Shown here in pieces: positions 37,376 to 48,583 of a DNA stretch of 64,000 nucleotides. The notes beneath the pieces are model-generated. The model was not told where the DNA came from and did not search any database. It saw only the letters and a program-made list of their open reading frames with translations. Source of the DNA: Erigeron canadensis. Taxonomy: Eukaryota > Streptophyta > Magnoliopsida > Asterales > Asteraceae. The translations under genes were made by a program, and so were the position numbers. Each line of letters opens with the position of its first letter. Position 1 is the first letter of the stretch. The stretch is taken from assembly GCF_010389155.1 (NCBI RefSeq), contig NC_057767.1, positions 26,299,723-26,363,722 on the forward strand, written 5' to 3'.

Positions 37376-37684
37376 ATTTGAAAACTAATTTTTTTGTGAA
37401 AACTAGAAAATTGGCCAAAACACACTGTGATCTGAATTTAACACAATGTGTTTTAATAAAACACATTGTGTTTTTATTGTGTAACCTAAAATATGTTGTG
37501 TTAAGTTTTAAATCACGGTGTGTTTTTGATAGCGTTGTAAATTGAAAAATTGTTCAAACACACTGTGATATGAACTTAACACAATGTGTTTTCGAAAAAC
37601 ATATTAAAAACACATTGTGTTAAATTCAGATCACAATGTGTTTTGGCAGTTTTCTAGTTTTTACGAAAATTTTAGTTTTCAAAT
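37376..37684 (+). repeat. Foldback repeat, copy B
   Basis: Same arms and palindromes as copy A, nested inside the Harbinger-like element. A 98-codon ORF overlapping it is a by-product. Confidence 0.8.
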
Positions 37685-37708
37685 GATAAAAATTCATCAT
37701 TTTATTTA

Positions 37709-37719
37709 TGTTGTTGTTG

Positions 37720-37782
<63 letters not shown>
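37709..37782 (+). repeat. TTG/TTA trinucleotide microsatellite
   Basis: TTG copies pass directly into about 20 TTA copies, inside the Harbinger-like element. Confidence 0.95.
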
Positions 37783-37783
<1 letters not shown>

Positions 37784-38222
37784 AGGGTAACTTTGTCATT
37801 AACCAAGTTTACATTTAAACTTTTTTTTTTATGGATTCCATCAACCAAACACATGATAAATTTTAAAACTTTCCAATTCCTTCAAATTCCAATTCCTTTA
37901 ACAAATTCCAATTCCTTTAAAAACATTCACTGAACCAAACAGCCCCTTAGGATTTTAAAATCATTGGCACGGTCGTGTTATTTTGGCTCGTCAGTTTGAA
38001 TAGTTCTCATCAACCGACGAGGAAGTGAACATAGTTGTTAGACTCTTACAAGTCATGAGTCGACTCTTACGAGTCGAGTCGATTTAGACCGAAAATGAGG
38101 CAACTCGTCGTGTGGCTCTTTTTTCTCCAGACTCTTACGAGTCGTGGGGTAAATTTGAAACGAGTCAATACTAGTCGCAAATTTATGATTGTTGTAATTT
38201 GATAATATGGTTATAGTGAGTA

Positions 38223-38385
38223 TAGGGCTCTTTTGCATCCAACTTGGGTGAAAAATCTCTTACATACTAATTTTTTAATATTTTGAATAAATACTTGGGC
38301 CCCCATGCTTTTTACATTTTAAAAAAAGGTATGTGAGGGTTTTTCACCCAACTTGGGTGTCTAACAGCCTCACATTCTCTTCCCT
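38223..38385 (+). repeat. Foldback MITE beside a TA microsatellite
   Basis: The arms are CCAACTTGGGTGAAAAATCT and its inverted partner, with a central loop ending in GGGCCCCCATG-like sequence. The loop resembles that of the MITE at 42021-42211, so they are one family. Confidence 0.65.
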
Positions 38386-39849
38386 ATATATATATATATA
38401 TATATTATATATCCAAAGGATAAAATGAGAACTAAAAAATTGTCGAGAAATGCGAGAAGTTCTATTTTGTTAAAAAAAATATGGGGATATTATGGTAATT
38501 TAATAAATATAATTAATATAATTATCAAATGGAAAAAAAAAAAAACCTAAATCGCTCCCCATCCCTCGTATCATGCTTATCCCATTTTAAAAAATTATCC
38601 CATTCTAATTCCATGATTATAATGATGATGCAGCCTATGATACAACACATGATTTTCTTTCAAAATTAACAAATTGAATTTAATAATTACGTTTACAAAT
38701 ATTACTTCTAACACTTTTTCTCTATAATGATGCTAAAAGTCATATATAAAAAGTAAATATTAAACTTTATCTAGATAATCTTTATAAAATAATTTTACAT
38801 ATCCAAAACTACATATTTAATTAGACAAGATGAAATTAAACATAAACATGTACTAAATATCTCTTGATGACTCATATTGAGTGAATAAAAATGTATCGTA
38901 CAACACAATCTCACCTATTACTCAACTGGTTTAGAGTTGATTCGACCTTTTGATTTTCTCGGCCATTTACGACTACAATACGAACACATGTTACTTGAAG
39001 TTGCTATCGACATGTGAGATCCCAGTATAGGTAGAAGATACACATTTTTCATATTAAGCCCTAAAACAGCTACGCGTATCCAGTATATGTTAAACAAAGG
39101 GAAAATGTAAGTCTTCTTATGATTTTCTTGCAAGTAGCTCACTGGTGATTATATCCACCATGGGAATAACGGAACTTCCAGCCCCAATTACAGGCACCAT
39201 GTTGAAAATGGGTTCATCACAAGTCTTCATCTTTTTTTTATCAATTTAGCAAATCTATCGTATGAGCTTTTGACGATGAGTGTCAATGTTACATGGGAGA
39301 TAGCTAGCTTGATTTGTTGAGATGTAAACTATCAGGCTCTGCAAAAAAAAAAGAACAGGGATATATAAGGATTACTGACATTAAATATACTTCTACACCA
39401 AAAAGATAACCCTATATATTATTTTCTATAAATATGCAAGGAAAATATTATACAATGAGGTCAGAATGTATGTATGGATCCAACATGTACCCAATTGCAG
39501 GACAAAGGACCAGCATCAAAACATACATCAAAAGGCCCCATTATAACTCGCACTATGTCATTGTTGTATAAACACATCTATAAGTGTACACCACTTTGAC
39601 ATGGGTGTTTTATAAGTGTACACCGATATAGACATGTGAGTAATCATGAAACATGTGAAACAATTTTACAAACATATGTGTGTACACCGAACTACACATG
39701 TGTTTTTTCTAATTATCAATTATGATAACTATAAACACGTGCCCAAAACAAAAAAACATGTATTTGGCTAGTTTTACCATAAAAAAATGTGTACTCATTG
39801 CTATAAAACATGTTGGCTACTTTTCACTTGTTTCCCGCATACGCTAAAC

Positions 39850-41331
39850 AAAAATAAACTAAAATAGTACCTCTTCATCGTTGGTTCATACGAATATATC
39901 TCAAACGCCTGAATATTAACCTTTGAGTCATTACTTTGGTTGCCATTATCATCCTCTGAATATCAAATGATTTCACCACATGGTATGCTAGCTTAGATAG
40001 AGATCAGTTATGTCGAATGCTAACATCTTACCAAATCCCATATCAACAATACATTTACGTTGGCTAGTACTTGGACCCTCAAGTGAGATTCAATGAATTA
40101 GGGGATGACCGATTTCTAAGGGTAGGGTGGTTTCTCTTCACTAACTTCTGAATAGGTACGTTTATGTTTACTGCCTCCTTACCCTCCCATTTCTCTTCAC
40201 TATTTTTCACATCCTTAACCATCGTTTTGAGCCTTGGTGACTTTCTCATTGTTTTCTTGTCACCAGCCATCTCATTCTTATCGTTCACCTTTCCACCTTT
40301 TTGTCTCATAATCATCTTTTTGCTATAATTCCCATCCATTGTCCCACTTACCCCTGCCCGTATTTTCGTTGTCTGCTCGACTTCCTTTCCCTTTACTCTC
40401 TATGGCTCTCTTTCTATTCACTGAGTGTCCATGTTCCCGTGCACATCCTCCATTGATATCTTGACCCAATGATAATTACTGTACATTTGTGCACATTACC
40501 ACATAAAAGTCGTTTTCACATGTGTACCAGATGTTACAAAACACAAAACAAAAGTACATATGTTGACTTTAACCATTTATGATACACCAAATGGAAACAA
40601 ATACAAAGGACAAATTCATGTGCATTTGTTTACCTTATCAAATCCCATGTTTTACCTTTCGAAAAGCACACATGATAATCTCTGAACTTATACATAAACA
40701 ACCATAGTCGTGACACACGTGTTTTTCCTACCTAAAAGTTTGAATAGCTGTTGATTATAAGTGATAATATTAAAGATGGTTAAATTCAAAAACATGTGTA
40801 TCTGATTACACTACTTTATAGTTGCCTTAACCAGGAACATCAAAAAGGAATACTGCAAAATAGTCACTTAAAACTAACAAATTCTCATGACCTTATGTTA
40901 TCACTTTACCGCAACTTGTTCATTGGGCACATATATTATTTACAGAAGCATGTGACCCAAACTATTAGGGTAAAAAAACACATAAAAATTCTTTTGTCAC
41001 TCCCAACAAACACTCTGTAACATATTACTGTAACAAATGACCTAATCAACAAAAAACACCAAATTCTATTAACAAATCTGTAGATAGAACAAATGGTTGT
41101 ACCTTCATCGGAATCACCAGCTAAATTAAGAGTCGTTTCCTTCTTATTGGTGTGTTTGCTAAAAGATTTATCCATCCTTATCCTGTCACTCTTTCTGACT
41201 GTTGCTGGCAAATAACGAAACAACACCGTAGGAACCCAATATTAATTGAACACATATAAACCACGAATAAAAAACGGGAAGAAACTAAAAGAAATTAGGG
41301 TTAAAACATTACCTTTGTTATTCTTCATCAT
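39850..41331 (-). pseudogene. Broken multi-exon gene inside the hAT-type element
   Basis: Exon A 41331-41313 (MMKNNK) splices cleanly to exon B 41204-41103 (ATVRKSDRIRMDKS). A further exon near 40410-40030 encodes KKTMRKSPRLKTMVKD and RNRSSPNSLNLT, then a stop, with the continuation PSTSQRKCIVDMGFG in another frame. A short exon near 39955-39855 reads DDNGNQSNDSKVNIQAFEIY. The RSSPxxL...MGFG pattern resembles the N-terminal part of plant MULE-encoded Ulp1-like ORFs, but this is a weak recollection. The frameshift and stop indicate a pseudogene, perhaps captured by the transposon. Minus-strand open sequence at 38918-39240 may be another remnant. Confidence 0.35.
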
Positions 41332-41744
41332 TGGGGATGTCAAACCTAATATTTATACTATCAATTGATCCCTGATTATTAGTCGAACACACATGCAACA
41401 CGGATTTTTACTTTCATTTGCTGATTTTATGTTACTTTCGAGATTGTATTGAATCTTCATAGAAAAAGGATTCAGAAGGTGAGAGATTTTAGACGATGTT
41501 TCTCTGACTGTGAAACACAAATGCGTTCTTTTTTGTTTGTTTGTTTGTTTGTTTTTATTTAAGTTCAATGTTTTTTATTTACAACTCTACCCTTCCACGT
41601 TTTTTTTTCTTTCATCTGGTTACAAATATTTACATAAATGCCAATACTCATCCATTGATTTAGATAACCTAATGGAATATATCAGTTCTCGCAGTTCTCG
41701 ACGTTTTGATAGGTCTCACAATATCTGCCATATATATATATATA

Positions 41745-41990
41745 GGGGTGAGTTATTTTAGGATCACCTCTTATTTTAGGACCAATTAGGACATTTGTTT
41801 TTTGTAACTTACACATCACCATTACCATCTACTACGATATACAAGACTTTTTTTGTAAAAACACTAAGATTTTCTGGCGACGGGCCCACCGGAAAATCAT
41901 GTGTAAATCATGGTGGTGGTCGGAGATGATCATGGTGGTGTGTAAGTTACAAAAAACACATGTCCTAAAATTGGTCCTAAAATAACTTGC
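41745..41990 (+). repeat. Foldback MITE flanked by TA/CA microsatellites
   Basis: Long inverted arms: GAGTTATTTTAGGA, then GGACCAATTAGGACA and TTTTTTGTAACTTACACA, return inverted on the right. The centre carries GGCGACGGGCCCACCGG. Confidence 0.8.
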
Positions 41991-42020
41991 ACACACACAC
42001 ACATACACACATATATATAT

Positions 42021-42211
42021 GGAAAAGTGAGTATGGAGTTGTTCCCCATCTAAGCTTAGATGGGGAACCCCTCACATACAAATATTTTAATATTTGTTTG
42101 AATTTTAAATAAATACATGGTCCCCCATGATTTTTATGATTATAAAAACCAAATGTGAGGGGTTCCCCATCTAAGTTTAGATGGGGAACAACCCCATACT
42201 CACTTCCCCCT
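42021..42211 (+). repeat. Foldback MITE flanked by TA microsatellites
   Basis: The arms AGTGAGTATGGAGTTGTTCC, then CCATCTAAGCTTAGATGGGG and AACCCCTCACAT, return inverted almost base for base. Each arm also has its own internal hairpin at TCTAAGCTTAGA. Confidence 0.85.
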
Positions 42212-42419
42212 ATATATATATATATCATATTTATGGTTACATTATTTTGTATGTTATATATGTATTTTTGATTCTTTTAATACGAATTTGGAGATAAACT
42301 GTAAGTTTATGACTTAATAGTATCGAATATGTGATATTTTGTTAATGTATTAAGATAACAAACTTATATTTTGTTTAACAATACGTCACATATGCATAAT
42401 TATACAATATTATGTATGA

Positions 42420-42785
42420 CGGTTCGCCAGGGCCTCTTTCCTCCTCCCTTTTCTGCTCACTCGTAGGGGTCCGGACCCCACAAAGGGGGAGGGAGTCGAT
42501 TGAACATCTCAGCCATTGGCGGGAATTTCGCCCGCATCTAATCTCCAGTTCTTGTTCACCCCGAATGATCGTGTTGGGTGAATTGTGACCTCGTACAATC
42601 GTGTTGGGTGAGCAACAGTCGCTTCGTCACAGTACTTACTTATGGGCTAACAGGTCACACTTTGGCCAAGTATCCTACAAAGAGACTCCGAGAGCCAGAA
42701 GTATTAAAGGAATGGCCATAGGAATGGGTGCATCATGACATCGTAAGATGTCTCGCCCGAATGAATTAGTGTATATATAAATGTC
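42420..42785. other. GC-rich segment of unknown origin within the hAT-type element
   Basis: Composition is markedly less AT-rich than the surroundings, with repeated ATCGTGTTGGGTGA about 44 bases apart (near 42567 and 42598). No ORF and no tRNA or SINE box. Probably another repeat fragment. Confidence 0.4.
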
Positions 42786-42882
42786 CGGACTCTTACGAGT
42801 CGAGTCACATTTCGAGTCATCAGTCAAAATTTAGGTTTTCGAGTCGAGTAAAAAATTACGAGTTGATAACTATGAAAATGAA

Positions 42883-45610
42883 CATTGATGTGTATTGGAG
42901 GCTTCATGCATCCAAAAAAAATTATTATTTTTTAAAACAGATGTATGGTCATCTGTTATATTCTAAAAATAATCTTTTAGTAAATTTTCATGCATTTATT
43001 TTATTGTAACTTTACTATAGAAATTATAGATTTATATTAAATTTTTTAAATTTTATTGATGCAATTGTTTAGTGTAATGTTTATTTATTAATATTATATG
43101 TTTTATTTAACAATAAAATAAAATTACTTAATGTATGGTTTTTGAGTCATATTATAATTATAGTGAATGGATAATAAAATGATGAAGGTAGTATTTCTAA
43201 TACGGATGTGTTAGTTTAGAATTACTGACATCGTGTAAATATTGTAAAATAATAGAAAAAATGATAAAATAATGAAAAAATGAAATGGATATTATTTAGA
43301 GTTGTTTTATGGTCACAAATGGGGGTATAATGTATTAAATTGTTAACTAGTGTTGCAACATAACTTGATTAAGGGATTTTAGGCTTATTACATTACATTG
43401 TATACGTTCTAGGTCGTAAATGTATAAATCTAGTTGTTTTAGTATGTGATTAATTTGTCTTTAAGCTATTAAGGTCAAGTTGCTACATATTAATCTTGAT
43501 TTACCTTTGCTAATGCTTAAGCTTTTTTATCTTTTACAAAGTTACTTTGACATTTATGGTAGATGAATTTGAAAATTCATGTTGCATAGATCGGAATACG
43601 AGTGAGGCGGAGGTATATGGGAGGTAGAGGTGGCCAAGGCTCACCCCCCAAACTCTAATCGACGTACATTTTATTCTTAGCTATTAGTTTTGTTAATTAT
43701 CGGCCCACTATAATAAAGCCCGTTAACACCTAATCACCTATGTTTCTTGTATCCGTATACAACAAATAACTGTAGAGTTTTCAATTGACATTAATAAGTT
43801 AATAAATAGACTAGAAGTTCAAATGGCAAAGATCATAAAATCACTTTCTTAGAGAATTGGGGTTTGGCCTCTTAACTAGATTTTCTCAAATTTTCTTATT
43901 TGTTTTATTTAATTGTTAATGTTTAGTTGTTTACAGTATACTACTGGTAATTATAGTGTAGAAATGTAGTGACATCTTTAATAGGCTATTATCGTAGTTT
44001 TGTGTTCTAACTCGCAGTTAACTAGTTCATTCTATCATATAGACATATAGTTTGGCATTTAAAATAGATGGATAATTATGAGACTATGAAAACTTGAAAC
44101 CATCGAAGTCATACCAGATTATTAGATATATTAGTTTTCATGTATTAATTTAGTAAATTCTATAAATACAATTCTTGTAATTGTCATAATCATAATTCAA
44201 TAATAAAAAACGTACACAAGGTTTTTTCATAGTTTACTAATATTTTGTGGCTTGTAAAATTTATTCTAGCTACCATGGTGACAAAAAGAATTTGTTCGCT
44301 CCATTATTAAGTATTTTGGCATTTGTTTGTGTCTCGATGAAAATTTTTGGCACCCCTTAGACCCGAAATCTTGGTTCCACCACTAAATATGACTTTAGTG
44401 ATCTTGTTAATAAAATTCCCGAAGCGTAAGCGCGACGAGCGGAGAAGAGTATGTGTGTGTGAGAATGAAAAGGTTAATGTAAAAATCATTTAATCTTCAT
44501 ATAATAGCTTGATAACATGATATGTTCTTCGAATAATATTTAAAATTACATATGTTAAGTTGTGCATGGTTTTCTCACACACATATGATATTAATGCAAT
44601 ATAAATTTTGGGTTATTCAGCTACATTATATTAATCATAATCCAATCGTAAGATAATTAATTGATTCAACCAGAAATACTTTATAAGTCTAGCTACTTTG
44701 AATACGAGATGATTGTAATTGTAATAGCGTTTTATTATACAAGCACACATCTAAGAACCATGTAAACTTCATCAATCTTAAACTTTTAAAACTCTCTTAG
44801 ATACAACATAATGTCATCATATGGTAATTTGTAACGTGTACTTAAAATACAAATTTCAAAGCGTAGTTACATTGATGTTTAAAATCAATTGTAAATGCCA
44901 AGATGGCCTCATATGTAACATCTCACACAATATTTTGAGTGAAAATCGTTATAAGAATTTTGTCATTTTGGCTTGGTAATTGTAACAATATGTCTGACCA
45001 AAAATTAATATAGTAAAAGGAAAATATATATATATATATATACCATCCAAGGAGTAAAATTTGATAACTCACTCTACAAGAAAAAACATAAAAGCGATAG
45101 ATTATACGTTTGAACGGAATCTTGTCATGAATAACTTTCATGTCTTCCATATAGGTAACCACGATGTTAACCCATGCTGCACTTTATTGAGCCTTAGACG
45201 CAATCTTCCTCGCTTAGTTTCCTCGGGTGCGATATCATCAACAAAGGATTCCTCCATCTGAAAATAGTCTGAAACATCAATTATACATTTTTAAAAAATT
45301 TGGGATGTTCTAAGTCTCTTTTCAAACAAGTGCCTTGAATATCAAAAGAAATACTTAGCGGATTGGTAATGTATGAGTCGTTGGTGCCACCACTTAGTGG
45401 AACATCGCCGCCAATGAAAAACAAACATGGTGTGGTGTGGGTTTGAGTGGTAAAAATCTTCGTGCGTCATAAAAGTTATTTTGCATCAGTATATATACTT
45501 GTGCTTCGGGCATCAATTTTATCATGATCTAATGGTAAATCTTGTCATATTTATTTTACTTTAACATTTGTTTTATACAATAATCAAATCGATATCAAAT
45601 CGTGTATATA
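42883..45610. other. Intergenic, no gene seen
   Basis: AT-rich. Two short repeat-like traces (GGTGGCCAAGGCTCACCCCC near 43630 and TTGGCACCCCTTAGACCCGA near 44348) suggest retroelement debris. Confidence 0.4.
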
Positions 45611-46141
45611 TCTATACTACCTATATAAACAAACTACTCACTCCCCCATTCAACTCTCTACCTTTGAATTACCTAATATACCCTCTACATTTAAACTACC
45701 TCCACACACCTTATCCCTGAAATTCCGAGATTACCCTTGATAAAAAAAACCTACAATTACCTAAAACCTTTATTGTTATAAAATCCTATTAACTCTAAAA
45801 TTATTTCTAAAATTATTGTTATGGATAAGAAAAAATTTATAACTCACGAAATTACGAACCAATTATGTCCTTTATATATTCGTTTTAAATTTTAATCTTT
45901 GACTATTTATTTTTTTAATTGCCTTGGTTTCCTCCCCTACAACTGTAAGTGGTTATTTTTCATGATTAATGTTTGCACTTTATTATTTTTTGCACCTAAT
46001 CCGCGATTTATTTTTAGAATGATATATACGGTTAGATCCTGCATTGACGCATCTCATGAAAGTAACCTGAACGCTATAAACCGTTATGGTATCTAAAGCG
46101 TTATAGACAGTCGCCGCTGCAACGCGCAGACACCACTCTAG
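45611..46141 (+). mobile_element. Helitron-like element
   Basis: Starts TCTATACTACCTATATAAAC after an A and ends with the hairpin-like CGCTGCAACGCGCAG, then ACACCACT and CTAG followed by T. It is 531 bases long. The small ORF at 45899-46096 inside it is not a gene. Confidence 0.6.
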
Positions 46142-47147
46142 TATATATATATATATATATATTATATTAGTATTAGTATATCAAGCTAAATAATGAGAAA
46201 AATTACCAAATGCAAAGCATGTAATTTAATATTAAGTGAAGCTAGAGTTGATTTCTATATGTTTTACATGATGAGTTTTATTTTACTGGTAACAAATCAA
46301 CTTGTTGAGTAGTATAAATAAAATTGATATGAAGTAAAACAATTTTAAGGAGTAATGTTGTGGATCATTTGAGTGAATCCTGGAGACTATTTCGGAAAAA
46401 AAATAAAATTAAAATGAAATATTATGAAATGGATGTAAGTGAAATCCTGTATGAATTGTACTAACACCAAAGTCATGTTGCACATTCATTTATACACCTA
46501 CTCGTTACCTATATGTATAATCTAAATATTAAATATAGCTACTTCATAAAAAACCACTAAAATAAAAATATGAATCTCATTTCTATACACATATATAAAT
46601 TAATAATAAGTATACATCATATAAGCAACGCAGTTAGCATAAAATACGAAATAGGATTTCTCGTGACTATCTATCTCTTTCTCTGATTATTTGATCAAAA
46701 ACACTCTCTTAAAATAAATTAAAGATAAAATTATATTTTTCTTGATATTATTCACACAAAAGAATCTCACGTTGTTGCAATCTCCGGCGGTAGTCTCCCT
46801 CCTAAGTTCGATATATGTATTGTTCCATTCATCAAGTTTTTGACTCGTACTTAAGTCAACATCTTAAGGTTCGATCATCGTACAATAAAAACTATCTAAT
46901 CTCAAACGTGCCTAAAGTTGACACTATACCGAGTTAGCCTGGGTCTCTATGTCACATAGCGTCATAGCCTCTTGTTTTTGTTTCAATGCATAAGTTATAA
47001 ATTACCTAAATAGTGATGCTAATTCTATATTTCTAAGACCATTCGTAATCGTTCACATTATTCACTTATACTTTTTTATGTCAAGTCAGCATCACCTACT
47101 AATAATCACCATTTTCTCTTTTTCACCTTTACCATTCACCTTCAAAG

Positions 47148-48556
47148 TTATACAACACGAGACCCATTAGCTTTGACATTTACCTGTAAATCTTGTGAAT
47201 CCTCAGTTGATATAGATTTAAAATCTTCTTCCTCGTCATCTTGACCATCATACATGTCATCAGCTACATCACAAAACGATGATGAGCCCGAACTACTTCT
47301 AGGTTTATCTTGATAACCTGAATGCAAATCAAATATGTCTATAATGAGTTCCATAGAAGAAGTACATTATATGTTTTACAAAAATGTGACTTAATTTATA
47401 ATTTACCAATCTCATTCGCTCCATGTAACTTATCCTCGCTTATATCAGAAGTACAAGTATCCTCTTTTACACATGTCAAATCAGGTTGTCCAAAAAGAGC
47501 ATTTGGTTGGACAGCTACGAAATTTGAATGAAAAATGGGTCCTAAGTGATCATGTTTATCACTTGGGTCATTAGGTAAATCAAAAGGATTACTTTTTGGC
47601 AGCATAGAAGAAGAAAGACCAAAAGGATTCATTCGAGCAGTTGAGATATGAGTCGCATCATAAGCAAGATCAGAGCTCGAGTCTACCGTATTCTTTTCAA
47701 CCATCATTTCCGTGTTCTTTAATGCCTTTTGCTTAGCAATTAGATTCTCAAAACATTGGTTTTTCTCAAACTCCGAAGTTCCTAAGTTTATTAGATTCCT
47801 TTGGTCATCTTCTGTCCACATCATAAGAGTATCCTCGTTTTCATCATTTCTAACTTCCACGTCTTCTTGATCAACATCATAATCATCATAATCGCAATCG
47901 TCTGTCTCATTAACCATCCCACTAGATACAAGAGAAGGGTTTGAAACATAGTTTGTACCAATATTTGACATACGTGTTTGTGTGGGAGCTTTTGATTGAA
48001 TCAGTGTATGAAGCTCATCAAGCATTGGAAAAGTGTTAGCCATAGAATCACTCGAGGATGAACTATCAACGACATCGGATCCCGTGTCCCATTCTTGATC
48101 ATCTACGTTTATCTGCCCTTGAGATTTAAGATTATGTAACACATCAACCGCATTTCTTGATCTACTATCCCTTTTCAACTCAACATTTTTAGTGATCAAT
48201 ACAATGTCACTCCTCCTATCCTTATCTCTTAACTTTCCAAGTTGATGATGATTATCAAATTTTATACTATTAACAAGATTAAAATGCTCATGATGATGAT
48301 AACGGTATGGTTTTCCTTGTTGTTTTTGATTTTCGGTTACATTTGCATGTCCATAATATAACAAGGTTCCAAGAAGAACAAGGGTTGATGCAATAACAGG
48401 AGAAACATGCACCAATATAGAAAACAACAATGGAAAAGATCGGTATATCCAAAATAATATAAAAACCATAAATACCAATAATGGATGCCTTAACGTCAAT
48501 CTGTAATAACTTGGTATTGCAATGCTAACATACTTTCTTCCCAATTCAACCCCCAT
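47148..48556 (-). CDS. Short At5g17910-like membrane protein (439 aa, 2 exons)
   Basis: Exon 1 is 48556-47407 and exon 2 is 47317-47148; the 89-base intron has a GTAAAT donor and a CAG acceptor and joins NEIG to YQDKPRSS in frame. The chosen ATG is at 48556 (MGVELGRKY), the conserved family start. Two hydrophobic segments lie at about 25-45 and 48-68, followed by a long, charged, Asp/Glu/Ser-rich soluble part. The block MMWTEDDQRNLINLGTSE followed by KNQCFENLIAKQKALK, and then NPFGLSS and NPFDLPND, match the plant family of At5g17910/At1g07330, whose biochemical role I do not know. Known members reach 700-1300 aa, so this is a short or shortened version. The acidic C-terminus ends in a normal TAA. 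Not a clear pseudogene. Confidence 0.8.
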
Positions 48557-48583
48557 CCTATATATATGAATTTGAATATACAT

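Larger units (their letters stand above)
36779..37946 (+). mobile_element. Harbinger/Tourist-like element, non-autonomous
   Basis: The inverted ends are GGGGGTGTTTGGTT and, reversed, GGGGCTGTTTGGTT, with TTA at both flanks (36776-36778 and 37947-37949), as for PIF/Harbinger. The 1168 bases hold subterminal GGAATTGATAGGAATT-like repeats, a foldback repeat at 37376-37684 and a TTA microsatellite. No transposase is visible. Confidence 0.8.
38030..42874. mobile_element. 4.8 kb hAT-type element, degenerate
   Basis: The ends are CATAGTTGTTAGACTC and, reversed, CATAGTTATCAACTC, followed inward by repeated CTTACGAGTCGAGTC blocks on both sides. The flanking 8-mers GAAGTGAA (38022-38029) and AAAATGAA (42875-42882) differ only by two G/A changes. 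It contains three MITEs and a broken multi-exon gene. No hAT transposase is recognised, so it may be a non-autonomous carrier. Confidence 0.6.

Noticed and set aside
45061..45261. CACTA-like start CACTCTACAAGAAAAAA
   Set aside because: No inverted partner or 3-base duplication was found; the ORF there has no known motif.
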